A stretch of DNA of 64,000 nucleotides from Actinotalea subterranea (GTDB taxonomy: Bacteria > Actinomycetota > Actinomycetes > Actinomycetales > Cellulomonadaceae): NCBI RefSeq assembly GCF_008364845.1, contig NZ_VTTP01000003.1, positions 124,001 to 188,000 on the forward strand, given 5' to 3'. This document shows positions 15,758-25,145 of this stretch, one piece after another. The position numbers and the translations under genes were made by a program. The notes under the pieces are model-generated. The model saw only the letters and a list, made by a program, of their open reading frames with translations. It searched no databases and had not been told where the DNA came from. Positions within the stretch are counted from its first letter, which is position 1; each line of letters begins with the position of its first letter.

Positions 15758-16779
15758 ACGACCCCCGCCCGGCGCAGGTCGGCGAGCGTCGCCTGGTGAC
15801 CCGTGCCACCCGCGCCGAGGGTCGACAGGGAGCCCGCGGCGGCGGCCCACCGCAGGCGGCGGCCCTCGTCGACCACACCGTGCGCGACCGCGGCGAGGTA
15901 GCCGGCGTCGAAGCTGTCACCCGCACCCGTCGTGTCCACGACGTCGACCGTGAGGCCCGGTGCGTGCACCACGGGACCGTCGGGCGCGACGGACCAGCCG
16001 CCGTCGGCGCCGGCCTTGACGACGACGCGCGGGCCGAGCGCTGCGACGTGGCGCGCGGCCGCCTCGTCGGAGCACCCCGGTGGTGCCCCGAGCGCGGCGG
16101 CGATCGCCTGGAGCTCGTTCGTGTTGGGGAGCAGGACGTCCACGTACGGCAGCACCTCGGCGAGCCCGGCCCAGCGTTCGGTCGGGTCCCAGTTGGTGTC
16201 GAGGCTCGTCGTGAGCCCCGCGGAGCGCAGCTCGGCGAGGAGCGCGGGGAGCTCCGCCGCGAGGCCGGGCTGGAGGAAGTAGGACGCGACGTGCACGTGC
16301 GCCGGCCCGGTGCCCCACACGGCGGCGGCCCGCACGTCGGCGGCGCGCAGCGTCGGGATCGTGCCCGGCACGGTGAGGATCGCGCGGTCGTCGGGCGTCG
16401 AGAGGATCACCGAGAACCCTGTGGGCGTGCGCGGGTCGACGGCGACGTCGCCCACCTGGACGCCCGCGTCCACGAGCGCCTCCAGGGTGAACCGGCCGAA
16501 CGCGTCCTCACCCACGCGAGCGACGAGGGTCGTCGGCACACCCAGCCGCGCCGTGCCGCACGCCGCGATCGACGCGGAGCCGCCGAGCACGAGGTCGCCC
16601 GAGTCCGCGAGCTGCTCGGCCTGCCCGAACCGCGGCACGACGTCGCCGCGCAGCACGAGGTCCACATTCGCGTCGCCGAGCACGACGAGCGGACGTGGTC
16701 CGCTCGGCCCGGCCGGGGCCTTCGGCCGCCCGGGCGCGGCCGGCCCGTCGTCGGGAACCCTCCCGTCCACGGCGCTCAC
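15754..16779 (-). CDS. PfkB/ribokinase-family sugar kinase
   Basis: A 341-residue ribokinase-like enzyme. A Pro/Ala-rich leader of about 25 residues precedes the fold start LVVLGDANVDLVLRGDVVP. Motif 1 is GGSASIAACGTARLG, and motif 2 with the catalytic base is VVDTTGAGDSFDAGYLAAV. Substrates of this branch range from ribose and fructose to amino-sugars, so specificity is open. The likely job is first phosphorylation of the imported sugar, with the adjacent LacC-like kinase doing the second step. The GTG at 16779 overlaps the permease stop by four bases; a later GTG (16770) is possible. Confidence 0.85.
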   Translation of the reverse strand: MSAVDGRVPDDGPAAPGRPKAPAGPSGPRPLVVLGDANVDLVLRGDVVPRFGQAEQLADSGDLVLGGSASIAACGTARLGVPTTLVARVGEDAFGRFTLEALVDAGVQVGDVAVDPRTPTGFSVILSTPDDRAILTVPGTIPTLRAADVRAAAVWGTGPAHVHVASYFLQPGLAAELPALLAELRSAGLTTSLDTNWDPTERWAGLAEVLPYVDVLLPNTNELQAIAAALGAPPGCSDEAAARHVAALGPRVVVKAGADGGWSVAPDGPVVHAPGLTVDVVDTTGAGDSFDAGYLAAVAHGVVDEGRRLRWAAAAGSLSTLGAGGTGHQATLADLRRAGVV

Positions 16780-17651
16780 CCCTTGATCCCGGAGAACGTC
16801 ATGGTCGCGAGGAACTGCCGCTGCGCGACGAGGAAGAACGCGATGAGCGGGAGCGTCGCGACGACGTTGCCCGCCATGAGCAGCGACCAGTCGGTGCGCC
16901 GGGCGCCCTGGAAGTTGGTGATGCCGAGCTGGAGCGTGAACTGCTGTGGGTCGTTGATCGCGATGAGGGGCCACACGAGGTCGTTCCACGAGCCGAGCAG
17001 CGTGAAGATCGCGAGCGTCGCGAGCGCGGGGCGGGCGAGCGGCAGGATGATGCGCCAGAACGCCTGGAGGCGCGTGCAGCCGTCGACGATCGCGGCCTCC
17101 TCGAGCTCGGGCGGCAGCGACAGGAAGAACTGCCGCATGAGGAAGATGCCGAACGCCGAGGCCAGCCACGGGACCATCGCGGCCGCGAGGGTGTCGATGA
17201 TGCCGAGCCGCGAGAACAGGATGTACGTCGGCACCATGAGGAGCTGGGTCGGGATCATGATCGTCCCGACGATCATGAAGAAGCCGACGTCACGCCCCTT
17301 GAACGTCAGGCGGGCGAAGCCGTAGCCCGCGAGCGAGCACAGGATGAGGTGGGAGACGATCGCGACGGCCGAGACGAGCACCGTGTTGCCCATCCAGCGC
17401 AGGATGTCCGACTGCTCGAACAGCTTGGCGTAGCCCTCGAGCGTGACGCTGCTCGGGAAGAAGCGCGGCGGGAAGGTGTTGATGTCCTCCTTCGGCGTCA
17501 GCGACGTGAGGAACATCTGGACGAACGGCGTCGCGAAGAGCAGTGCGACGGGTGCGAGCAGCAGGTGCCACCACAGGGACCGCGGGCGCGTGCGGCGCGC
17601 GGGCGGTCCGTCGACGACGGGTGCGACGGGGTCGCGCAGGAGCAGGGCCAT
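16776..17651 (-). CDS. Carbohydrate ABC transporter permease (MalG/CUT1 type)
   Basis: A 291-residue inner-membrane subunit with six hydrophobic segments starting LLLAPVALLFATPFVQMFLTSL. The EAA loop is ELEEAAIVDGCTRLQAFWRIILPLARPA. The C-terminus MTFSGIKG resembles other CUT1 MalG proteins. Its ATG shares one base with the partner stop codon (TGATG at 17649-17653). It pairs with the permease encoded just upstream and serves the second sugar importer of the window, whose substrate is suggested by the kinases, aldolase and SIS protein in the same operon. No ATPase gene is nearby. Confidence 0.93.
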   Translation of the reverse strand: MALLLRDPVAPVVDGPPARRTRPRSLWWHLLLAPVALLFATPFVQMFLTSLTPKEDINTFPPRFFPSSVTLEGYAKLFEQSDILRWMGNTVLVSAVAIVSHLILCSLAGYGFARLTFKGRDVGFFMIVGTIMIPTQLLMVPTYILFSRLGIIDTLAAAMVPWLASAFGIFLMRQFFLSLPPELEEAAIVDGCTRLQAFWRIILPLARPALATLAIFTLLGSWNDLVWPLIAINDPQQFTLQLGITNFQGARRTDWSLLMAGNVVATLPLIAFFLVAQRQFLATMTFSGIKG

Positions 17652-18598
17652 CAGAACGCACCGACCTTCGTGCGACGGGAGTAGAGGGTCACCGCGATCG
17701 TGATGAGCAGCGTCACCGCGAACAGGCCGTAGGCGACCGCCGACGCGTACCCGAGCTCGAGGTCCTTGAAGGCCGCGCTCCACAGGTAGTAGACGATCGT
17801 CTCCGTGGCCTTGAGCGGCCCGCCGCGCGTCGTCGTGTACACGAGGTCGAACAGCTGGATCGCGCTGATCGTCTGCCAGATCGCGACGAACACGGTCACG
17901 GGTGCGAGCTGCGGGAACGTGACGTGCCAGAACGCCTGCCACCGGTTGGCGCCGTCGATCCGCGCGGCCTCCGTCAGCTCCGCGGGGATGTCCTGGAGCG
18001 CCGCCAGGTAGATGACCGTGGTGAACGCCGCCTGCCCCCACAGGGACATGAGCGTGATGACGACCATCGCCTGCGCGGGGTCCTCGAGCCAGCCCTGCTG
18101 CGGCAGCCCGACGACGCGAAGCACGTTGTTGACGAGGCCGAACTGCGGGTTGAACAGGTAGGTCGTGAGGATGCCCGTGGCGGCCGCGGATGCGACGAAC
18201 GGCAGGAAGATCAGCGTCCGGTACACGCCGATGAGGACGATGCGCCGGTTGAGCAGCACGGCGAGGAGCAGGCCGAGCAGCACCGACGCCGGGACGAACA
18301 GCGCCGTGTAGACGACCGTGTGCGTCACGGCGGCGTGCAGCTCGGCGTCGCTCACCATCGCCGAGTAGTTCTCCAGACCCACGGGTTCGGCGGTCCCGAA
18401 GCCGTTCCAGTCCTGGAGCGAGAGGATGAACGCCCACACCGCGGGGAAGGCGGACAGGCCGAGGACGACGGCTGTCGCGGGGGCGACGAACCCCCACCCG
18501 GTGAGGTTCGCCCGGCGGGCACGCGCCCGGGCGGGCCGGCGGGCCGTCCGGCCTGGGTGCGCCTCGACGGGGTCCGCCGTGGCTGTCGCCGCGCTCAC
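17651..18598 (-). CDS. Carbohydrate ABC transporter permease (MalF/CUT1 type)
   Basis: A 315-residue membrane protein. A basic Ala/Arg-rich N-terminus ([15 protein letters not shown]) precedes the first membrane segment, GWGFVAPATAVVLGLSAFPAVWAFILSL, with five more after it. The EAA loop is ELTEAARIDGANRWQAFWHVTFPQL. The GTG at 18596-18598 overlaps the binding-protein stop (GTGA). The longer open frame seen upstream is only the antisense-like extension into that gene. Function: channel half of the second CUT1 importer. Confidence 0.92.
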   Translation of the reverse strand: MSAATATADPVEAHPGRTARRPARARARRANLTGWGFVAPATAVVLGLSAFPAVWAFILSLQDWNGFGTAEPVGLENYSAMVSDAELHAAVTHTVVYTALFVPASVLLGLLLAVLLNRRIVLIGVYRTLIFLPFVASAAATGILTTYLFNPQFGLVNNVLRVVGLPQQGWLEDPAQAMVVITLMSLWGQAAFTTVIYLAALQDIPAELTEAARIDGANRWQAFWHVTFPQLAPVTVFVAIWQTISAIQLFDLVYTTTRGGPLKATETIVYYLWSAAFKDLELGYASAVAYGLFAVTLLITIAVTLYSRRTKVGAF

Positions 18599-19911
18599 TG
18601 GTCGGCCAGCTCCGCGGTGGCCTGGGCGGCGGCGGTGTCGAGCGCCTCCTGCGGCTCGCCCTGGCCCTGGAGCACCTGGGAGATCGCCGTCCCGACAGCC
18701 TCGGAGACCTTGACGTAGCCCGCGACGGTCGGCCGGGGCTCGGTCGCGTTGACCCCGTTGGCGGCCATCACGTCCAGCCCGGGCATCGCCTCCACCTGCG
18801 CGGCGAACTCGGGGGTGTCGATCTCCGCGGCGCGCAGCGGCAGGTTGCCGTACTCCACGTTCCACCGGACGTCCTGCTCGGCGTCGGTCAGCCACCGGAT
18901 CAGCTCGTACGACCAGTACGCCCGGTTCACGTCCTCGTGGTCGAACAGCACCCACAGGTCCGGCCCGGAGACCGTCGTGTGCACGCCGTCGACGCCCGGG
19001 AGCTGGACCACGCCGTAGGACGTCCCGGCGACGCCGAGGTCGTAGAGCGTCCACGGCCCGGAGGTCACCATGCCGATGCGGTCGCTCGCGAAGAGCTGCG
19101 TGAACTTGGTGTCCGTCTGGTCGAGGTACACCGACTTGTCCTCGACGGCCATGTCACGCAGGAACGTCAGCGCCTCGACACCCGCCTCGGAGTTGAACGT
19201 CGCGGTCGTGCCGTCGTCGGACAGGATCTCGCCGCCGCGCTGCCACAGGTGCGGCCAGAACTGCCACGTGGTCTCCTCGGTGCCCGAGACCGAGTAGGCG
19301 TACCCGTAGGTGTTGGTCGAGGGATCGGTCAGCTGCTTCGCAGCCTCCCGGAAGTCCTCCCACGTCCAGTCCTCGGTCGGGTAGTCCACGCCCGCGGCGT
19401 CGAAGACCGTCGTGTTGTAGATCAGGGAGAGGTTGTCGACGACCGCGGGGAACCCGATGGTGACGTCGCCCGTGGGCTGCGCCGTCTGGCGGGCCGCACC
19501 GGAGAACTCCTCCCAGCCGACCTCGGGGTCCGCGACCTGTTCCGTGAGGTCGAGCGTGCGGCCCGAGTCGGCGAGCTCGCTGGCCCACGACCCGAACGCG
19601 TAGGACACGTCCGGGTACGTGCCACCGGCGAACGACGCCGAGAGCTTCTGCAGCAGGTCCTCCGTCGACGGGGCGCCCGACGAGATGTCGATCGTCACGT
19701 TGGGGTGCTCGTCCTCGAACTCCTGCGCGAGGCCCTCGAGGATCGTCTGGGCCGCGTCGGCCTGGCCCGTCCACCACGTCAGGGTCACGTCCGCCTCGGT
19801 GTCGAGGGTCGTGGCGCCCTGGGGCGACGACGTGCAGGCAGCGAGCGTCGTCGCGGCGGCGAGCAGTGTCAGGGTGCCGAACGCTGCGCGCCGGCGGTGG
19901 GGGATCGGCAT
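18595..19911 (-). CDS. Sugar-binding lipoprotein of second ABC importer
   Basis: A 438-residue solute-binding lipoprotein. The signal peptide ends in TTLAACTSS. The mature part has the family 1 pattern: VTLTWWTGQADAAQTILEGLAQEFEDEHPNV, the hinge strand YNTTVFDAAGVDYP and an aromatic cluster (TTWQFWPHLWQRGGEI) likely to stack on sugar rings. It lies between the SIS gene upstream and the two permeases. The 138 bases separating it from SIS are G-rich with no obvious promoter, so one transcript from the SIS promoter is likely. The ATG follows GGGACCACG, with no strong ribosome site. Confidence 0.92.
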   Translation of the reverse strand: MPIPHRRRAAFGTLTLLAAATTLAACTSSPQGATTLDTEADVTLTWWTGQADAAQTILEGLAQEFEDEHPNVTIDISSGAPSTEDLLQKLSASFAGGTYPDVSYAFGSWASELADSGRTLDLTEQVADPEVGWEEFSGAARQTAQPTGDVTIGFPAVVDNLSLIYNTTVFDAAGVDYPTEDWTWEDFREAAKQLTDPSTNTYGYAYSVSGTEETTWQFWPHLWQRGGEILSDDGTTATFNSEAGVEALTFLRDMAVEDKSVYLDQTDTKFTQLFASDRIGMVTSGPWTLYDLGVAGTSYGVVQLPGVDGVHTTVSGPDLWVLFDHEDVNRAYWSYELIRWLTDAEQDVRWNVEYGNLPLRAAEIDTPEFAAQVEAMPGLDVMAANGVNATEPRPTVAGYVKVSEAVGTAISQVLQGQGEPQEALDTAAAQATAELADQ

Positions 19912-20049
19912 CGTGGTCCCAGTCTGTCGGAGGGGCGGGGTGGGTGCGGGGCTCGTGCGGGGGATCTGGTGCGGGCGGGTCGGGCGGGTGTACGGGTCAG
20001 GCGGCCGGGTGGGCCGCATGGACCGGGCGGGCCGCCCTGGTGGACGGGC

Positions 20050-20925
20050 TCACAGGACGACGGAGCGCGTCAGGCCCCGCGGGGTGTCGGGCGAGAGCCC
20101 ACGGGTCTCGGCCAGGCGGACCGCGAGGCGCTGGGCCTGAGCGAGCTGGACCAGCGGGTCGACGTCGAGGTGGAGCACCGTGGCACCGGTGCGCTCGACG
20201 TCCGCGACGAGCGCGGCGTCCAGGTCGCCGAAGAGCATCACGAGCGACCGCGGGCCGGCGACGGCGATGGGCCCGTGGCGGTAGTCGAGCGCGGGGTAGG
20301 ACTCGGACCAGGCCTGCGCGGCCTCGCGCACCTTGAGGGCCGCCTCCTGGGCGAGGCCGTACGTCCAGGACGAGCCGAGGTAGACGAAGTGGTCGAAGTC
20401 CGCGACGTCGACGGGAAGGTCCTGGGCGAGGGAGTCGCGGGCCTGGGCGACGAGCCCGGAGAGGTCTGCGCCGAACGCGGCGCGTGCCGCGGCGAGGACC
20501 GTCGTCGGGAACCGCGTCTGGACCACCGACTGCTCGTCCGCGTAGTCGAGCACGAGGTTCTCGTCGCAGGCGAGCGTCACGGGTGTGCCGGCGACGGCGA
20601 CGACCCCGGCGGTCACGACGCCCGCGTCGACCCGGGCCAGCGCGTCGAGGACCTCCGTGGTGGTCCCGGAGCGGCTGATCGCGACCACGCGGTCGTAGGG
20701 ACGGCCGGGCCGCCACTCGGAGGCGTACGCGGCGTCGGTGTGGCCCAGGCCGGCCGCCTCACGCAGCGCGGCGAGCGACTCGGCGACGAACGCGCTGGTG
20801 CCGCAGCCGAGGATGAGCACGCGCTCCCCCGGGCCGCCCAGCAGCGGAGCGACCGAGGGGCCGGACAGAGCACGCGCCCACGTGTCGGGCTGGGAGCTGA
20901 TCTCGAGGGCCGTGATGCTGGTCAC
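20050..20925 (-). CDS. SIS-domain sugar isomerase/deaminase (AgaS/GlmS-like)
   Basis: A 291-residue protein with two sugar-isomerase domains and no glutaminase domain. Recognisable pieces are LILGCGTSAFVAESLAALREAAG, VVAISRSGTTTEVLDAL (the SRSGxT phosphosugar loop), YLGSSWTYGLAQEAALKVREAAQAWSESYP and YRHGPIA, all shared with AgaS and the isomerase half of GlmS. Such proteins isomerise or deaminate 6-phospho-amino-sugars. GAAGGA precedes the GTG start. It heads the importer-kinase operon, which supports an amino-sugar or tagatose-type pathway. A simple aldose-ketose isomerase is an alternative. Confidence 0.85.
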   Translation of the reverse strand: MTSITALEISSQPDTWARALSGPSVAPLLGGPGERVLILGCGTSAFVAESLAALREAAGLGHTDAAYASEWRPGRPYDRVVAISRSGTTTEVLDALARVDAGVVTAGVVAVAGTPVTLACDENLVLDYADEQSVVQTRFPTTVLAAARAAFGADLSGLVAQARDSLAQDLPVDVADFDHFVYLGSSWTYGLAQEAALKVREAAQAWSESYPALDYRHGPIAVAGPRSLVMLFGDLDAALVADVERTGATVLHLDVDPLVQLAQAQRLAVRLAETRGLSPDTPRGLTRSVVL

Positions 20926-21023
20926 TGAGGATCCTTCGGTCGAGGTGCGGCGACGCGGTTCTCGGCGCCTCCGATGCCTGCCCATACTGCTCATCGACTG
21001 CGTGGCCGTCAGCAATACTGACG

Positions 21024-21049
21024 AAAGTGCGCAGTTTCTCTGAGCACTT
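21024..21049. promoter_or_regulatory. Inverted-repeat operator between SIS operon and amidohydrolase
   Basis: AAGTGCGCAG (21025-21034) and CTGAGCACTT (21040-21049) form a ten-base inverted repeat with one mismatch and a five-base centre. The left half plus flank matches 13 of 15 bases of the sequence at 13960-13974 next to the DeoR gene. It lies in the divergent region 20926-21115, so one bound dimer could control both directions. Confidence 0.6.
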
Positions 21050-21115
21050 GATGCCAACTCGTCGGTCCGCGTCGGCCGTCGCGGCATGCTCTGGGCAACC
21101 GGTCGAGGAGGACCC

Positions 21116-22294
21116 ATGACCCCCACCACGCCACCCGAGCCGTCGCCGGACGCGCCCCGCGCCGCCGCGCCCGAGGCGTCCCCCGGCGTCACCCACGCCG
21201 CCGCGTCAGCCGCGCCGCTCGACGCGCCCCCGCCGTCGGGCGACGGCCCCGACCTCCGCCTCGCGGACTGGGCGCCCCGGCGCACGCTCACCGTGCCCGT
21301 CACGCACGTGCCGCGCGCAGCGGTTCCGGCGGTCGACGCGCACAACCACCTCGGCCGCTGGCTCACCGACGGCGTCTGGTGCGCACCCGACGTCGGCGCG
21401 CTGCTCGCGCTCATGGACGACGCGAACGTGACGACGATCGTCAACCTCGACGGCCGCTGGGGTGCCGAGCTCGAGGCCAACCTCGACCGGTACGACAGGG
21501 CGCACCCCGACCGGTTCCTCACCTTCTGCCACGTCGACTGGACGCAGCTCGCGCTGCCCGACGGCGAACGGCGCATCCACGCCGACCTGCGCGCGAGCGC
21601 CGCACGAGGCGCACGCGGCGTCAAGGTGTGGAAGGACCTCGGTCTCGAGGTGCGCGACGCCTCAGGTGCGCTCGTGCTCCCCGACGACCCGCGCGTGGTC
21701 AGCACGATGGCGCTCGCCGGCGAGCTCGGCCTGCCCGTGCTCATCCACGTGGCCGACCCCAAGGCGTTCTTCGCGCCCCTCGACCGGCACAACGAGCGCG
21801 TCGACGAGCTCCTCGCCCAGCCGCAGTGGTCGTTCGCCGACGCGCGGACCTACCCGACCTTCGAGCTGCTCATGGACGCCCTCGAGGCGCTCCTGGTGGC
21901 GACGCCGGGCACCCGCTACATCGGCGCGCACGTCGGGTGCGTCGCCGAGGACCTCGACCACGTCGAGCACCTGCTGCGCGTCGCCCCGAACCTCGTCGTC
22001 GACATCGCGGGCCGCCTCGCGGAGATCGGGCGCCAGCCGCGCCGCTTCCGGCGCCTCGTCCTCGACCACCCGGACCGGGTGCTGTTCGGCACCGACGCCT
22101 TCCCGCTCGCACGCGAGGACCTCGAGGTGCACTTCCGGTTCCTCGAGACCGCCGACGAGGCCTTCGACTACGCGCCGGGCGCAGACGTGCCGCCCCAGGG
22201 TCGGTGGACCGTCTCGGGCGTCCACCTGCCGGCGGACGTGCTCGCATCCGTCTACCGGGACAACGCGCGGCGGGTGCTCGGGCTCGACGCCTGA
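21116..22294 (+). CDS. Amidohydrolase_2 (COG2159-like) family protein
   Basis: A 392-residue cytoplasmic protein with a Pro/Ala-rich leader to about residue 65, then a metal-dependent TIM barrel. Metal ligands are recognisable: DAHNHLG (HxH pair), LPVLIHVADP (His), RYIGAHVGC (His) and VLFGTDAFP (Asp). This branch includes decarboxylases and lactonases as well as hydrolases; it is not the NagA type of deacetylase. GAGGAGG sits before the ATG. Divergent from the SIS operon across a shared operator, it probably handles a pathway intermediate, perhaps by hydrolysis or lactone opening. The reaction is unknown. Confidence 0.8.
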   Translation: MTPTTPPEPSPDAPRAAAPEASPGVTHAAASAAPLDAPPPSGDGPDLRLADWAPRRTLTVPVTHVPRAAVPAVDAHNHLGRWLTDGVWCAPDVGALLALMDDANVTTIVNLDGRWGAELEANLDRYDRAHPDRFLTFCHVDWTQLALPDGERRIHADLRASAARGARGVKVWKDLGLEVRDASGALVLPDDPRVVSTMALAGELGLPVLIHVADPKAFFAPLDRHNERVDELLAQPQWSFADARTYPTFELLMDALEALLVATPGTRYIGAHVGCVAEDLDHVEHLLRVAPNLVVDIAGRLAEIGRQPRRFRRLVLDHPDRVLFGTDAFPLAREDLEVHFRFLETADEAFDYAPGADVPPQGRWTVSGVHLPADVLASVYRDNARRVLGLDA

Positions 22295-22376
22295 GTGGCG
22301 CGGGCGCAGAGCCCGGCGCCGTGGCAGAGGCGGCCGTGGGCGCAGAGGCCGACGCGGACCTCCTCCGTGGCGAGGC

Positions 22377-22409
22377 GGCCGGGCGTCCCCCTGGACGGGA
22401 CGCCCGGCC
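22377..22409. terminator. Perfect hairpin between amidohydrolase and cellobiose phosphorylase
   Basis: GGCCGGGCGTCCC (22377-22389) pairs over 13 bases with GGGACGCCCGGCC (22397-22409) around a seven-base loop. It lies between two convergent genes, six bases from the phosphorylase stop codon. Without a U-tract it fits the GC-only bidirectional terminators common in actinobacteria. Confidence 0.7.
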
Positions 22410-22415
22410 ACCGGC

Positions 22416-24896
22416 TCAGAGGCGGGCCGTGACCTGCACGATGCTGCCGGGCGCCGCGTAGGGGACCTCGTTGCCCGCGATCTCGACGCCGTCGACCGTC
22501 AGGGTCGCGCGGGCGCCGGGTGCGCCGGAGTTGACCACGCGGATCTCGTACGTCGCGCCGCGCGCGACGCGGGTGACCGAGAACTCGGGCACGTCGGGGC
22601 CGATCTGCGGGTCCACGACCAGGCCGTCGTGCCCCGGCCGCACACCGAGCAGGTACTGGCTCACCGCGACGAAGTTCCACGCCGCCGTGCCCGTCAGCCA
22701 CGAGTTCTTGGCCTCGCCGTGGCGCACCGCCTGCTTGCCGGCGATCATCTGCGCGTACACGTACGGCTCGAGCCGGTGCACGTCGCTGATGTCCTCGCGG
22801 TATGCGGGGGTGATGCGGCGGTAGTAGTCGAAGGCACGCTCGCCGCGGCCGAGGATCGTCTCGCCGATGATCACCCACGGGTTGTTGTGGCAGAAGATGC
22901 CGCCGTTCTCCTTGTAGCCGGGCGGGTACGTCGACACCTCGCCGAGCTCGATGCGGTACGTCGTGTACGCCGGGTACTGCAGCACCATGCCGTGGTCGGT
23001 GGCCAGGAGCTCGCGCACCGAGTCCAGGGCGGCGACGGCGGGGCTGTGCGCCGACTCGGCGCTCGTCGGGTCGGTGCTGTCCACACCGATCCCGGCCATG
23101 ACCGCGAAGCCCTGCGGCTCGATCCAGATCTTGCCCTCGGGCTCGGCGTCGGTCCCGATCGGCTTGCCGAAGTAGTCGTACGCCCGCAGGAACCAGCGGC
23201 CGTCCCACCCGTGGCTGAGCACCGCCGCGCGCATCTGCTCGACCGACTCCCGCGCGTCGGCCGCGACGTCGGGCTTGCCGTAGCGCTCGGCGAGCTCCGC
23301 GTACTCGAGGCCGTACTTGACGAACATCGCGGCGATGAAGACCGACTCGGCGACGCCGCCGCCCTTGTTCTCGGTGGTCTGGAAGGACTCGCCCGGCTCG
23401 CTGCTGAAGCAGTTGAGGTTCAGGCAGTCGTTCCAGTCGGCGCGCCCGATGAGCGGGAGGCCGTGCGGCCCGACGTGCGTGCGCGTGTACTCGAACGAGC
23501 GCGTGAGGTGCTCGAACAGGCTCTGCGCGAGCGACTCGTCGTTGTCGAACGGGACGCTCTCGTCGAGGATCGTGAAGTCGCCTGTCTCCTTGACGTAGGC
23601 GGACGCACCGGCGATGAGCCACAGCGGGTCGTCGTTGAAGCCTGAGCCGACCTCGAGGTTCCCGCGCTTCGTCAGCGGCTGGTACTGGTGGTACGCCGAG
23701 CCGTCCGGGAACTGCGTCGCGGCGACGTCGAGAAGCCGCTCGCGTGCGCGCTCGGGCACGAGGTGCACGAACCCGAGGAGGTCCTGGCTCGAGTCGCGGA
23801 AGCCCATGCCGCGGCCGATGCCGGTCTCGAAGTACGACGCGGACCGCGACATGTTGAACGTGACCATGCACTGGTACTGGTTCCAGATGTTGACCATCCG
23901 GTCGAGCTTCTCGTCGGTCGAGCGCACCGAGTAGGTCGAGAGCAGGTCCGTCCAGTACTGCTGGAGCGCGGCGAACGCGGCGTCGGTCTGCTCGGTCGTC
24001 GCGAAGCGCTCGAGGAGGGCGTGTGCGCCGGCCTTGTTGACGACCTGGTGGGCGTCGTCGGCCCACTTCTCGTCCTGCGGGTTCTCGAGGTAGCCGAGCA
24101 CGAACGTGAAGGTCTGCGACTCGCCGGGGGCGAGGGCGACGTCGAGGCTGTGCGAGCCGATCGGGTACCAGCCGCTCGCGACCGAGTTGGCGGAGACGCC
24201 GGCGCGGGGCACGTCCGGCTCGCCGAGGCTGTTGTAGAGGCCGACGAACGTCTCGCGGTCCGTGTCGAAGCCCGTCGCGCGGGCGTTGACGGCGTGCACG
24301 GCGTAGTGGTTGCGCCGCTCGCGGTACTCGGTCTTGTGGTAGATCGCGCTGCCGTGCGGGCCGTCCTGCTCGACCTCGACCTCGCCGATCGACAGGTTCC
24401 GCTGGTAGTTCGTCTGGTCGTCGTGCGCGTTCCAGAGCGCGAACTCGACGAAGCTGAAGAGCGTCAGCTCCACCGGGGCGTCGGACGTGTTGGTGACCGT
24501 GACGCGCTGGACCTCGGCGTTCTCGCCCACGGGGACGAAGAAGAGGGTCTCGACGCGCACGCCGCGGCGCTCGCCCGTGATCCGCGTGTAGCCCAGGCCG
24601 TGGCGCGCCTCGAAGTGGTCGAGCTCGGCGCGCACGGGCATGGACGACGGCGTCCAGACGTCTCCGTCGTGGTGGACGTAGAGGTAGCGGCCGCCCGCGT
24701 CCGTGGGGATGTTGTTGTAGCGGTACCGCGTCAGGCGGCGCATGCGGGCGTCGCGGTAGAACGAGTAGCCGCCGGCCTGGTGCGAGATGAGCGAGAAGAA
24801 GTCCTGCGAACCCAGGTAGTTGATCCACGGGTACGGGGTGTTCGGCGTCGTGATGACGTACTCGCGGGTCTCGTCGTCGAAGTGCCCGTAACGCAT
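22416..24896 (-). CDS. cbp: Cellobiose phosphorylase, family GH94
   Basis: An 826-residue cytoplasmic enzyme that splits cellobiose with phosphate into glucose-1-phosphate and glucose, saving one ATP per disaccharide. The N-terminus [18 protein letters not shown], the segment [20 protein letters not shown] and the glycan site [14 protein letters not shown] closely match the Cellulomonas uda/gilvus enzymes as I recall them. The general acid Asp falls exactly at residue 490 (487-DWND-490). Further conserved parts are [18 protein letters not shown] and LTGTAAWNF. Domains run from N-terminal beta-sandwich through linker helices to an (alpha/alpha)6 barrel and a C-terminal beta sheet. Transcribed alone, with a CelR/CebR-type operator upstream; imported cellobiose is the expected inducer. 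Confidence 0.96.
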   Translation of the reverse strand: MRYGHFDDETREYVITTPNTPYPWINYLGSQDFFSLISHQAGGYSFYRDARMRRLTRYRYNNIPTDAGGRYLYVHHDGDVWTPSSMPVRAELDHFEARHGLGYTRITGERRGVRVETLFFVPVGENAEVQRVTVTNTSDAPVELTLFSFVEFALWNAHDDQTNYQRNLSIGEVEVEQDGPHGSAIYHKTEYRERRNHYAVHAVNARATGFDTDRETFVGLYNSLGEPDVPRAGVSANSVASGWYPIGSHSLDVALAPGESQTFTFVLGYLENPQDEKWADDAHQVVNKAGAHALLERFATTEQTDAAFAALQQYWTDLLSTYSVRSTDEKLDRMVNIWNQYQCMVTFNMSRSASYFETGIGRGMGFRDSSQDLLGFVHLVPERARERLLDVAATQFPDGSAYHQYQPLTKRGNLEVGSGFNDDPLWLIAGASAYVKETGDFTILDESVPFDNDESLAQSLFEHLTRSFEYTRTHVGPHGLPLIGRADWNDCLNLNCFSSEPGESFQTTENKGGGVAESVFIAAMFVKYGLEYAELAERYGKPDVAADARESVEQMRAAVLSHGWDGRWFLRAYDYFGKPIGTDAEPEGKIWIEPQGFAVMAGIGVDSTDPTSAESAHSPAVAALDSVRELLATDHGMVLQYPAYTTYRIELGEVSTYPPGYKENGGIFCHNNPWVIIGETILGRGERAFDYYRRITPAYREDISDVHRLEPYVYAQMIAGKQAVRHGEAKNSWLTGTAAWNFVAVSQYLLGVRPGHDGLVVDPQIGPDVPEFSVTRVARGATYEIRVVNSGAPGARATLTVDGVEIAGNEVPYAAPGSIVQVTARL

Positions 24897-24944
24897 GGTC
24901 CTCGGTGCCTCTCGTCGGGGTTGTGCGGCCGGGGATCAGGTCCG

Positions 24945-24958
24945 CGGGAGCGCTCCCA
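24945..24958. promoter_or_regulatory. CelR/CebR-type operator upstream of cellobiose phosphorylase
   Basis: CGGGAGCGCTCCCA matches the TGGGAGCGCTCCCA operator of actinobacterial cellulose/cellobiose repressors at 13 of 14 positions. It lies 49-62 bases upstream of the cbp start. TATGAT on the minus strand (24976-24981) is a possible -10 just beyond it, which would put the operator immediately downstream of the transcription start. Confidence 0.82.
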
Positions 24959-25145
24959 CGCCAACCGGCGTCGCCATCATAGGGTCGCCCGGCCGTCAAG
25001 GGCCAGGGTCCGAAGGTCCCGCGATCACCCGAGAGGCGCGTGCCGACGCGCCGCGCCGCCGTCGACGGACGGAGGTCCTGTTCTGCCCAGCGGGCCGTGG
25101 CTAGCCTGCCTCCAAGGGCCACTCCAACGAAGGAGATCCGGAATC

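Noticed and set aside
23688-25145. N-terminal extension of the EF-G-like frame through the cellobiose phosphorylase gene
   Set aside because: Antisense to a well-supported gene; the ATG at 25146 has a strong ribosome site and the natural start.
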